From Planctomycetota bacterium (GTDB lineage Bacteria; Planctomycetota; GCA-002687715): 7,324 bases of DNA. Of the stretch, positions 1-5,972 are shown one piece after another. The position numbers were made by a program, and so were the translations under genes. Every line of letters begins with the position of its first letter. Within the stretch, counting starts at the first letter, position 1. A model generated the notes under the pieces. It was not told the DNA's origin. It made no database searches and saw only the letters and a list, made by a program, of their open reading frames with translations. Location: NCBI GenBank assembly GCA_013213915.1, contig JABSRK010000190.1, positions 1 to 7,324 of the forward strand, written 5' to 3'.

Positions 1-2
1 CC

Positions 3-335
3 AGCGTGCCCCTCTTCGTGGGCATCGGGGCTTTCATCGGGCTCCTCCTCGGCTCCGGGCTGGCGTTCCTCGTCGAGTTCACGAGCTCGTCTTTTGTCAC
101 GGTCAACCAGCTTCGTCGCACGCTACCGGTTGTTGTGCTCGGACAGATGGGCACGCTGCGCACGAGTGGTGAAGTCAAGAAACGTCGCAAGCGCAGCATC
201 GTGTCGTGGACCATCGTCCTTGCGGTCGTGGGGCTGCTCGTCTACGGCCACGTCTGCTACTTCAACGCAGATTTGCGCCCCAACCTGCCGACGTGGTTGT
301 TCAAGCTCATGAAGGGTTTCTACGGATCTCAGTAG
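3..335 (+). CDS. Wzz/GumC-type polysaccharide chain-length determinant, C-terminal end (5' truncated)
   Basis: Only the last 110 or so residues are present; the reading frame is open to the left edge, so the GTG at 6 should not be taken as the start. Numbering from that codon, residues 3-23 form a Gly/Leu-rich membrane helix of the type that closes Wzz domains. It is followed by a short cytoplasmic stretch with the usual 'FVTVNQLRRTLPVVVLGQM' pattern, in which the protein re-enters the cytoplasm next to its partner kinase. A basic run (KKRRKR, 58-63) then precedes a second hydrophobic helix at about 65-84 and a short tail ending FYGSQ. Wzz proteins usually end soon after the first helix, whereas the extra helix is, from memory, seen in XrtA-associated chain-length proteins. 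The family sets polymer length at the inner membrane. The gene stops one base before the next ATG, so co-transcription is very likely. The family call is confident; the subfamily is inferred. Confidence 0.85.
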   Translation, partial: SVPLFVGIGAFIGLLLGSGLAFLVEFTSSSFVTVNQLRRTLPVVVLGQMGTLRTSGEVKKRRKRSIVSWTIVLAVVGLLVYGHVCYFNADLRPNLPTWLFKLMKGFYGSQ

Positions 336-336
336 G

Positions 337-1251
337 ATGTACGAAAGTTACTTTGGATTCGAACGCGCGCCGTTCAACAACGTTCCGGACACCTCGTTCT
401 TCTACGGGTCTGACCGGCACACGGAGGCACTTGCGCAGCTCCTTTACACCGTAGAAGGGCGGAAGGGGTTCGCCGTGCTCACCGGAGAGATCGGCGCAGG
501 CAAGACCACGCTCACCCGTGCGCTGCTCCGCCGCTTCGACCCCGAGTCGACCACGACGGCCGTCATCACCAACAGCCGGCTCACGGGTGTACAGCTCCTG
601 TACACCGTCGCACGAGAGTTCGGACTGGAAGATCTCCAGCCCAGCCGCCCCAAGTTGCTCGAGGCGATCAATAGCTTCCTGGTCCGGGAGTTGGCCGCTG
701 ACCGTGACGTGGTCCTTCTGATCGACGAGGCCCAGGACCTGCCGATCAGCACGCTGGAAGAGGTGCGGCTCATCTCGAATTTCGAGACGGAGCAGGACAA
801 ACTCATCCAGATCATTCTGGTGGGTCAACCAGAGCTACGTCACAGCATCGATCGTCCGGAGCTCAAGCAGCTTCGACAGCGCGTCGCCATGCGATATCAC
901 TTGCTCCCGCTAGATCGGGCGGAGACCGCGGAGTACGTCGCCCACCGCCTCAGGGTGGCCAGTCCGACGAGCCCCGTTCGGTTCTCGGACCGCGCGATCA
1001 ATGCCGTCCACCGCTATTCGAGGGGTATACCGCGCCTGATCAACCTGTGCTGCGACAAGGCTCTGCTCGTCGCGTATACCGAGGACGAGAGCAAGGTCGA
1101 TCGTCGCGCGGTCATGGAGGGGCTCAAGGAGATCGAGGGCTCGGACTTCTCGTTCAAGGTCCACGAGAGGCGAGAGGTCGGCGAGGGCGAGCCTGAAGCA
1201 CGCAAGCGGCCCTTCATCCGCCTGCCGTTCCTCGGAGGCAAGTACAGGTAG
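337..1251 (+). CDS. ExeA/GspA-like AAA ATPase, XrtA/PEP-CTERM-locus type
   Basis: A 304-residue soluble ATPase. It opens with MYESYFGFERAPF, the characteristic N-terminus of ExeA-like ATPases, which fixes the ATG at 337. Walker A is GEIGAGKT at 50-57 and Walker B is VVLLIDEAQ at 125-133. A sensor-1-like LVGQPEL lies at 161-167, a QLRQRV segment with candidate arginine finger at 178-183, and SRGIPRLIN at 228-236 as sensor 2. All catalytic residues expected of an active ATPase appear intact. The protein lacks the C-terminal peptidoglycan-binding domain of true ExeA and ends with a short basic tail. This length fits the 'putative secretion ATPase' found in XrtA polysaccharide loci. No membrane segment is visible, so it should act in the cytoplasm. 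Its exact role is unknown; the position between the Wzz and kinase genes suggests it powers or regulates polymer assembly or export. No good Shine-Dalgarno precedes it; the stop of the upstream gene is one base away, which suggests translational coupling. Confidence 0.92.
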   Translation: MYESYFGFERAPFNNVPDTSFFYGSDRHTEALAQLLYTVEGRKGFAVLTGEIGAGKTTLTRALLRRFDPESTTTAVITNSRLTGVQLLYTVAREFGLEDLQPSRPKLLEAINSFLVRELAADRDVVLLIDEAQDLPISTLEEVRLISNFETEQDKLIQIILVGQPELRHSIDRPELKQLRQRVAMRYHLLPLDRAETAEYVAHRLRVASPTSPVRFSDRAINAVHRYSRGIPRLINLCCDKALLVAYTEDESKVDRRAVMEGLKEIEGSDFSFKVHERREVGEGEPEARKRPFIRLPFLGGKYR

Positions 1252-1257
1252 GGCAGG
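1252..1257 (+). promoter_or_regulatory. Shine-Dalgarno-like site for the kinase-like gene
   Basis: GGCAGG lies 6 nt before the ATG at 1264 and is better placed for it than for the in-frame ATG at 1273. Together with the family-like N-terminus this supports the upstream start. Confidence 0.55.
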
Positions 1258-1263
1258 CTGGCC

Positions 1264-2253
1264 ATGGGACGCATGAACGACGCCCTCCGCAAGGCGGCGG
1301 AGGAACGGGAACGCAAGCGACGAAGGCGGGATCGAGATCCGGACCCGGTAGCCGAGACTACGCCCGTTTCGCCGCTGGAGCCGGCGCTATCGGAGCCGGC
1401 GCTATCGGAGCCGGCGCTATCGGAGCCGGCGCTATCGGAGCCGGCGGTTGCAGGGGAGGGGGACGCCGCGTCGCCCCCGTCGGCAGTTTCCGGCGCCGCG
1501 GCGGAGCCGGCCACTCCGTCCTCGGACAGCGGTAGTCTCGCCGCGCGGGCGCGCGACAAGGCGCAACGAGAGCGGGCGTCGGACGAGGCCGAAGCGCCGT
1601 CGATAGAGCCCTTCACCAGCTATACCGTCGACGAGCGCGTCATCTCGTATCACGGGCCGCAGGACCCGCGTTCCGAGCAGATGCGCGGTATCCGCACGAC
1701 GCTCTTGACGATGGACTCGCAGCCGAAGACCATCGCCATCACGAGCGGTAGCCGCGAGGAGGGCAAGAGCCTGGCGTGTGCGAACCTCGCCGCGAGTCTC
1801 GTGGAGGGTGGCTTGCGACGCGTGCTGCTCGTGGATGCCAACCTCCGGCATCCCCAGCTCTGCGAAATTGTGGCGGCTCGCGACGACGCTGGCCTGTCCG
1901 ACCTCATGGCTGGTGGTGCGTCGGATCCGCGAGCTCTTATCCAGCAGACCGGGATGGCGAACGTTGACCTGCTTCCCGCGGGCCGGTCGCTCGAAAACCC
2001 GGGTTCGCTGCTCAACCCCAAGGCGCTCGCGGGGGTCCTGGGCCTGGTGGAGGACGATTACGACTTCGTCATCGTGGATACGCCCGCGCTCGACGAGTAC
2101 GCGGACGCTGCCGTCATGGCGCCCGAGGTGGATGGCGCGATCCTGGTCTGCCAGGTCGAAGGGCCTCCACGGAGCGCCTCGCAGAAGGCGCTCGATCTCC
2201 TCGATTCGGCGCGTGCTCGGGTTCTGGGGCTCGTGGCGACGAATTGTCGCTGA
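1264..2253 (+). CDS. CpsD/CapB-type tyrosine-kinase-like P-loop ATPase of polysaccharide assembly
   Basis: A 329-residue protein resembling the cytoplasmic half of bacterial tyrosine kinases, which normally work with a Wzz partner. The start at 1264 gives MGRMNDALRKAAEER, close to the 'MSRIxEALKKAEEER' opening common in this group, and a GGCAGG lies 6 nt upstream. Residues 1-22 are basic and probably helical. Residues 23-115 form a Pro/Ala/Glu/Ser linker containing EPALS repeats. The catalytic domain follows: the ExxRxxR oligomerisation motif (E138, R141, R144), Walker A GSREEGKS at 162-169, Walker A' VLLVDANLRHP at 187-197 and Walker B DFVIVDTP at 267-274. In Walker A' the second Asp usually seen in DxD is Asn193. 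The chain ends at ATNCR with no C-terminal tyrosine cluster, the usual autophosphorylation site. ATPase and partner function look intact; classical tyrosine autokinase activity is doubtful. A MinD-like ATPase role is the alternative. Confidence 0.9.
   Translation: MGRMNDALRKAAEERERKRRRRDRDPDPVAETTPVSPLEPALSEPALSEPALSEPALSEPAVAGEGDAASPPSAVSGAAAEPATPSSDSGSLAARARDKAQRERASDEAEAPSIEPFTSYTVDERVISYHGPQDPRSEQMRGIRTTLLTMDSQPKTIAITSGSREEGKSLACANLAASLVEGGLRRVLLVDANLRHPQLCEIVAARDDAGLSDLMAGGASDPRALIQQTGMANVDLLPAGRSLENPGSLLNPKALAGVLGLVEDDYDFVIVDTPALDEYADAAVMAPEVDGAILVCQVEGPPRSASQKALDLLDSARARVLGLVATNCR
1381..1440 (+). repeat. 15-bp in-frame tandem repeat, four perfect copies
   Basis: The unit CCGGCGCTATCGGAG occurs four times without mismatch at 1381, 1396, 1411 and 1426. 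A fifth partial copy (CCGGCG) follows at 1441. Each unit encodes five residues (P-A-L-S-E), so copy-number change would lengthen or shorten the linker of the kinase-like protein without shifting frame. Perfect identity at the DNA level, including the uncommon CTA leucine codon, points to recent slippage or expansion. Confidence 0.98.
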
Positions 2254-2254
2254 G

Positions 2255-3517
2255 ATGCAGGGGAACCGGAGCCAACACGGGGGTCGGCCCTCCCAGTGCG
2301 CCGGAGATCCACGGTCGCGACCGCTGAACATCTTGTTCCTCTGTCACCGTATCCCGTTCCCTCCGGACAAGGGCGACAAGATCCGTTCCTACCACCTGCT
2401 GACGTCCCTGGTGAGGCGGGGGAATGTCGATCTCGTGACCCACGTTGACGACCCGCGGGACCTCCGACATGTCCAGTTGCTGCGGGACCTCTGTCGGACT
2501 GTCGATGTGTTCCCTCTGAACCCGGTCGTCGGATACACGCGCGCACTCGTGGCGCTCGCGACCGGAGCGTCCCTGTCGGTGGCGTACATGACCCGTCGGT
2601 CCGCAGCTCGTAGAGTGCGCGCGCTGCTCGCGGAGCGTTCTTACGATCTCGTGGTGGGCTACTCATCCCAGGTGGCGGCCTACCTCCCCAAGGACCTCGA
2701 CGTACCGGTCGTCTTCGACCTCGTGGACGTGGATTCGGCTAAGTGGGCGGCGTACGGAGACGCCCGTGACGGGCTCCGCGCGTTCATCCCCCGACTCGAG
2801 GAACGGCGCGTTGGTGCGTTCGAAAAACGGATCGCTGATGGCTGCGCCCGCGTGGTCGTGGCGACGCAGAGAGAGGCCAATGTACTGGAGCGGCGTGTCG
2901 GTCGCTTTGGGACAGTGCCCATCGTGAACGGCATCACTGCTCCTGACGCGGCGCCGGACCACGGGCGCAGAGACGCGGGGCTCGTGGTCTTTGTCGGGAT
3001 GATGGACTACCCCCCGAATGTAGATGCCGTGCACTGTGTCGCGGACAACGTCTGGCCCAGGGTGCGGGAGGCGGTGCCTGGCGCCCGCTTCCGCATCGTC
3101 GGTCGCGCACCGATCGCGAGCGTGCGTGCGTTGGCTGCGCGACCTGGGATCGAGGTGACCGGGGAGGTCCCGGATCTGTCTGCTCATCTCGGGACCGCTG
3201 CGGTGGCCCTCATCCCGTTGCGGATCGCGCGCGGTATCCAGAACAAGGTCTTGGAGGCTATGGCTTGGGGCCTGCCGGTCGTGGCAAGCCCCGCGATCGG
3301 CGCCTCCCTGCACGACGACGCGGCGGCGGCGCTGTCCTGTCATGCGGAGGACGCTGACCTGGCTGACGAGGTCGTACGCCTTCTCGGAGATCAGCAGTTG
3401 CGCCAGACCCGTGGCGACGCGGGGCGAGCGTTCGTCGCGCGCCACCATGACTGGTCCACCGTCGATGCGCGGTGGGCCGAGCTGATCGCCGGGGTTCTCG
3501 GGGAGCCCGTGTCGTGA
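2255..3517 (+). CDS. Glycosyltransferase, PEP-CTERM/EpsH1-associated type 1
   Basis: A 420-residue sugar transferase. The conserved domain begins near residue 24 with LNILFLCHRIPFPPDKGDK, followed by IRSYH, the typical opening of the first of two transferases in XrtA loci. Other marks are FDLVDVDSAKW at 154-164, FVGMMDYPPNVDAV at 246-259 and the GIQNKVLEAMAWGLPVV segment at 327-343, which corresponds to the donor-binding end of GT-B (GT4-like) enzymes. In that segment Glu334 is present but the position eight residues earlier is Arg326 rather than the first Glu of the classical EX7E motif; as far as I recall this is normal for this subfamily. The enzyme should transfer a sugar from a nucleotide donor to the lipid-linked repeat unit in the cytoplasm; the sugar cannot be read from sequence. 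The ATG at 2255, one base after the previous stop, is the only plausible start close to the domain and adds about 23 non-conserved residues. The frame is also open further upstream inside the kinase gene, but that part is a shadow. Confidence 0.9.
   Translation: MQGNRSQHGGRPSQCAGDPRSRPLNILFLCHRIPFPPDKGDKIRSYHLLTSLVRRGNVDLVTHVDDPRDLRHVQLLRDLCRTVDVFPLNPVVGYTRALVALATGASLSVAYMTRRSAARRVRALLAERSYDLVVGYSSQVAAYLPKDLDVPVVFDLVDVDSAKWAAYGDARDGLRAFIPRLEERRVGAFEKRIADGCARVVVATQREANVLERRVGRFGTVPIVNGITAPDAAPDHGRRDAGLVVFVGMMDYPPNVDAVHCVADNVWPRVREAVPGARFRIVGRAPIASVRALAARPGIEVTGEVPDLSAHLGTAAVALIPLRIARGIQNKVLEAMAWGLPVVASPAIGASLHDDAAAALSCHAEDADLADEVVRLLGDQQLRQTRGDAGRAFVARHHDWSTVDARWAELIAGVLGEPVS
3500..3505 (+). 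promoter_or_regulatory. Shine-Dalgarno site deciding the GTG start of the second glycosyltransferase
   Basis: GGGGAG sits 8 nt before the GTG at 3514, inside the end of the preceding gene. It supports that GTG over the in-frame ATG at 3472, which would add 14 Arg/Gly-rich residues not expected for the family. Confidence 0.7.
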
Positions 3518-4590
3518 TTCGGATCGCGCATGTGGTCGCTTCGTTCGATGTCGGCGGGCTCCAGAAGGGCGTCGTCAACATCGTCAACCTCTCGCGCGAA
3601 TGCCGACATCTCGTCGTCAGCTTCGGAACCGGCCTGGCCATGGCCGAACATCTGCGCCACGGCGACGTCGAGACCCTCGGTCTCGAACCGGGGCAGCGCC
3701 GCTCGCTTGCGGGTTCCCTTCGCGACGTGCTTCAGCGTTTTGGCGCGGATGTGGTGCACACGCGTAACTGGCCGACCCTGGTGGACGGATGGCGCGCGCG
3801 CAGAAAGGCGCGGACGGGTTCGCACGTCCACGGCTACCACGGACGCGACGCATCGGGCGCCCGCGGTTTTGGATGGAAACGACGCGTGATTGGCCGGGCG
3901 CTGACGCGATCACTGGATGCCGTAGTTACGCTGACACAGAACATGGCGCGTGAGTACACGCGAGAATTTGGAGCCCCGAAACGAGGGCTTCACGTGATAG
4001 AGAACGGCGTCGAGATCCCCGAGACGACCGCTCGTCGACGTGGGACGGCCGATCCGTTTCGCGTGCTTGCTGTGGGGCGACTTGATCCTGTGAAGGACTA
4101 CCCGTCGTTGATCCGCGCGTTCGCCTGCATGGAGGGGAGAGGGCCGGACGATAGACTCGTCATCGTTGGAGACGGCCCGGAGCGTGATGCGATGCGGGCG
4201 GCTTGTGGGCATGCAGGCGTCACCGAGGCGGTCGAGATGGCAGGGATGGTGCCGAGCGCCGCCGCCGCTTATCAGGAGGCCGACGTCTTCGTTCAGAGTT
4301 CGATCTACGAAGGGATGAGCAACACCCTCGTGGAGGCGATGGCCGCCGGGCTTCCGTGTGTCGCGACGCGGGTCGGCGGCAACCCCGATGTCCTGGCTGA
4401 TGCCGGTGTCCTCTACGAGTCAGGCGACACGTCGGAGCTCGCGACGCACCTCGCCACGCTCAAGCGAGACCCCTCCCGAGCGCGAGCGCTCGGAGACGCC
4501 GCCCGTGAGCGGGCGCGAGCCGTATTCGGGCTGACCCGGATGGTCCAGGCGTACGACGAGCTGTACCACGAACTGGCGAAGAGGAGCTGA
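3514..4590 (+). CDS. GT4-type glycosyltransferase, PEP-CTERM/EpsH1-associated type 2
   Basis: A 358-residue GT-B enzyme. From the GTG at 3514 it reads MIRIAHVVASFDVGGLQKGV, matching the usual N-terminus of the second transferase of XrtA loci, with the GG donor/acceptor loop at residues 14-15. VHTRNWPT at 81-88 is another subfamily-like mark. The C-terminal domain carries VGRLDPVKDYPSLI at 187-200, IVGDGPER at 217-224 and an intact EX7E motif (Glu266 and Glu274), followed by GLPCVATRVGG. This indicates a retaining transferase of family GT4 using a nucleotide-sugar donor in the cytoplasm. Its start overlaps the previous stop as GTGA, a typical translational-coupling junction, so both transferases are probably made in fixed proportion. 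An in-frame ATG 42 nt upstream is less likely. The sugar and linkage are unknown. Confidence 0.93.
   Translation: MIRIAHVVASFDVGGLQKGVVNIVNLSRECRHLVVSFGTGLAMAEHLRHGDVETLGLEPGQRRSLAGSLRDVLQRFGADVVHTRNWPTLVDGWRARRKARTGSHVHGYHGRDASGARGFGWKRRVIGRALTRSLDAVVTLTQNMAREYTREFGAPKRGLHVIENGVEIPETTARRRGTADPFRVLAVGRLDPVKDYPSLIRAFACMEGRGPDDRLVIVGDGPERDAMRAACGHAGVTEAVEMAGMVPSAAAAYQEADVFVQSSIYEGMSNTLVEAMAAGLPCVATRVGGNPDVLADAGVLYESGDTSELATHLATLKRDPSRARALGDAARERARAVFGLTRMVQAYDELYHELAKRS
4581..4586 (+). promoter_or_regulatory. Shine-Dalgarno site of the Wzy/ligase-like gene
   Basis: GAGGAG ends 6 nt before the ATG at 4593 and lies in the last codons of the upstream transferase gene. It fixes the start despite the 2-nt intergenic gap. 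Confidence 0.75.
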
Positions 4591-4592
4591 CG

Positions 4593-5969
4593 ATGTCGCT
4601 GCGCTTCATCTTCATGCTCTTGTACACGCCAACCGCCTGTGCGGTCAGCATCAAGAAGCCGTTCTACGGGCTCCTGATGCTGGTGTTCCTCTACTACTTC
4701 CGGCCAGAGATCTGGAACGCGCCGACCTGGTTCAGGCCGGTTCTGTACATCACGATCGCGTGTTTCATCGGCTGGGCTGTGCACGTCCGCAAGCTCCGGT
4801 TCCATCCCATCATGGCGGTGAGCATCGCGTGCTTGCTCGGGGCGCTGGTGGCGTCGCTGGTCGCGAAAGCTGATCAAGAGGTCGCCCTCGGAGCGACCTG
4901 GATTCTCACGAAGCTGATCATCGTCCAGTTCCTGACCATGCAGCTCGTCGATACGCCCAAGAAGATCAATCAGTTCTTGTGGACGAACGTCGCCGGGATG
5001 CTCTGGAATCTGAAGACGATCCTCGTCATCGGGGCCGCAGGCGGCGATCTGGAGCGCGTCAACGTGGCTGTCGGACAGGGCGGCGGCTCGAACTATCTCG
5101 CCCTCGTACTCATCATGATGATCCCGTTCTTCGCGATGCGGTTCCAGCACGGGAGTCGTCGCGAGAAGGTGTTCATCCTCGTACTGTTCCCGTTCTACAT
5201 CGTCGGTGCGGTGTTCACCGGATCACGTGGCGGCATGCTGCAATTGGCCGCCGTCATGGCCTACCTCGTCTTCAAATCGAGGAAGAAGTTCGTGGGATTC
5301 GCGGCGGCCGCCGTTTGCGGCCTCCTGGTCTTGGCGTTCCTCCCTCAGAAACAATGGGATCGACTGCAGCAAGGCATCGGTCCGGCCGAGCAGCGCGACT
5401 TCGCCGCGCAGAGCCGAATCCTGCTGTGGAGGGCCAGTTGGACGATGTTCCGGCAGAACCCTGTGCTGGGGAAGGGGCTGGACAATTACCAACTGCTATC
5501 GCCGCGATACGTGGGCTTTTACGCCGGCCGCTCGCCAAGGCGCTACACACCAGGGTCCAGGGGACCGGGGTTCGTCGCGCACAGTACGTGGTTCCAGGCG
5601 TTGGGGGAGGGCGGAATCGTGATGTCGCTCCCGCTGTTCGCGCTGTTTCCCATGGCCTTCTACTTCCTGTGGAGGGCGCGGAGGATGGCGTTGAAGCCGC
5701 CCTGGCGACAGGAGTTTTACGTCGTGTCGATCGCCATGGCCGGCCTGTGGGTCGCGTTCTGCGTAGCCTCCACGTTCGGCAGCTTGTTGAAGATCGACTT
5801 CTTGTGGTGGTACATGGGATTGACGGCCGCGATCCATCTGACGGCCCAGGACATGTACGCGAAGGCGACCTTGCGAGAGCGTCAAGACATCATCGAGGCG
5901 CGTCGTACGGCCTGGCATGAGCGCGACGTTGTCGACGCGGCGGATCCCAAGAAGAGAGTCCGGAGGTAA
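4593..5969 (+). CDS. Wzy/O-antigen-ligase-family membrane protein, exosortase A-associated type
   Basis: A 458-residue integral membrane protein with about twelve hydrophobic segments. The clearest are near 24-36, 49-64, 72-91, 101-118, 166-184, 192-208, 234-250, 342-360, 374-396 and 402-416. The Wzy_C/O-antigen-ligase signature TGSRGG is at 209-214. A large loop at about 251-341, probably periplasmic, carries Arg and His residues as in the family, including NPVLGKGLDNY at 289-299 and AHSTWFQALGEGG at 329-341. His330 is a good candidate for the catalytic or acceptor-binding His. The opening region (YYFRPEIWN, 34-42) is typical of the 'probable O-glycosylation ligase' found in XrtA loci. Family members join lipid-linked glycans, either polymerising them (Wzy) or transferring them to an acceptor (WaaL/PglL-like); these cannot be told apart from sequence. 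A charged cytoplasmic tail of about 40 residues ends the protein. As the only such protein in view it may be the polymerase of this pathway. Confidence 0.9.
   Translation: MSLRFIFMLLYTPTACAVSIKKPFYGLLMLVFLYYFRPEIWNAPTWFRPVLYITIACFIGWAVHVRKLRFHPIMAVSIACLLGALVASLVAKADQEVALGATWILTKLIIVQFLTMQLVDTPKKINQFLWTNVAGMLWNLKTILVIGAAGGDLERVNVAVGQGGGSNYLALVLIMMIPFFAMRFQHGSRREKVFILVLFPFYIVGAVFTGSRGGMLQLAAVMAYLVFKSRKKFVGFAAAAVCGLLVLAFLPQKQWDRLQQGIGPAEQRDFAAQSRILLWRASWTMFRQNPVLGKGLDNYQLLSPRYVGFYAGRSPRRYTPGSRGPGFVAHSTWFQALGEGGIVMSLPLFALFPMAFYFLWRARRMALKPPWRQEFYVVSIAMAGLWVAFCVASTFGSLLKIDFLWWYMGLTAAIHLTAQDMYAKATLRERQDIIEARRTAWHERDVVDAADPKKRVRR
5961..5966 (+). promoter_or_regulatory. Shine-Dalgarno site of the amidotransferase gene
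   Basis: CGGAGG ends 6 nt before the GTG at 5973. The choice of this GTG is decided by protein chemistry, since it places Cys at position 2, where class II amidotransferases need it after removal of the initiator Met. Confidence 0.75.
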
Positions 5970-5972
5970 CCG

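Noticed and set aside
1381..1446. Possible CRISPR array.
   Set aside because: Units are 15 bp and directly adjacent with no spacers; they are in frame within a coding region.
1375..1446. Glu-Pro-Ala repeats as a PEP-CTERM-like sorting signal.
   Set aside because: They are in the middle of a cytoplasmic protein and lack the following membrane helix and basic C-terminus that a PEP-CTERM anchor requires.
1014..1616. Minus-strand open frame with Gly-Ser-Asp-Ser-Ala repeats.
   Set aside because: The repeats are the reverse reading of the 15-bp tandem repeat; the rest lies antisense to the well-supported ATPase and kinase-like genes.
1778..2254. Open frame continuing upstream of the first glycosyltransferase, inside the kinase-like gene, which could read as a longer fused protein.
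   Set aside because: Its translation is Arg/Trp/Ser-rich with no family motifs, while the other frame here encodes the Walker A', Walker B and C-terminal parts of the kinase-like protein. It is a GC-driven shadow.
3472..3513. Upstream ATG start for the second glycosyltransferase.
   Set aside because: It would add 14 Arg/Gly-rich residues and overlap the previous gene by 46 nt; the GTG at 3514 has a GGGGAG 8 nt upstream and gives a family-like N-terminus.
4413..5150. Minus-strand open frame of 245 codons, rich in Asp, Glu, His and Arg.
   Set aside because: It is antisense to the second glycosyltransferase and the membrane protein. Its charged, motif-free composition is the usual antisense image of hydrophobic codons in GC-rich DNA.
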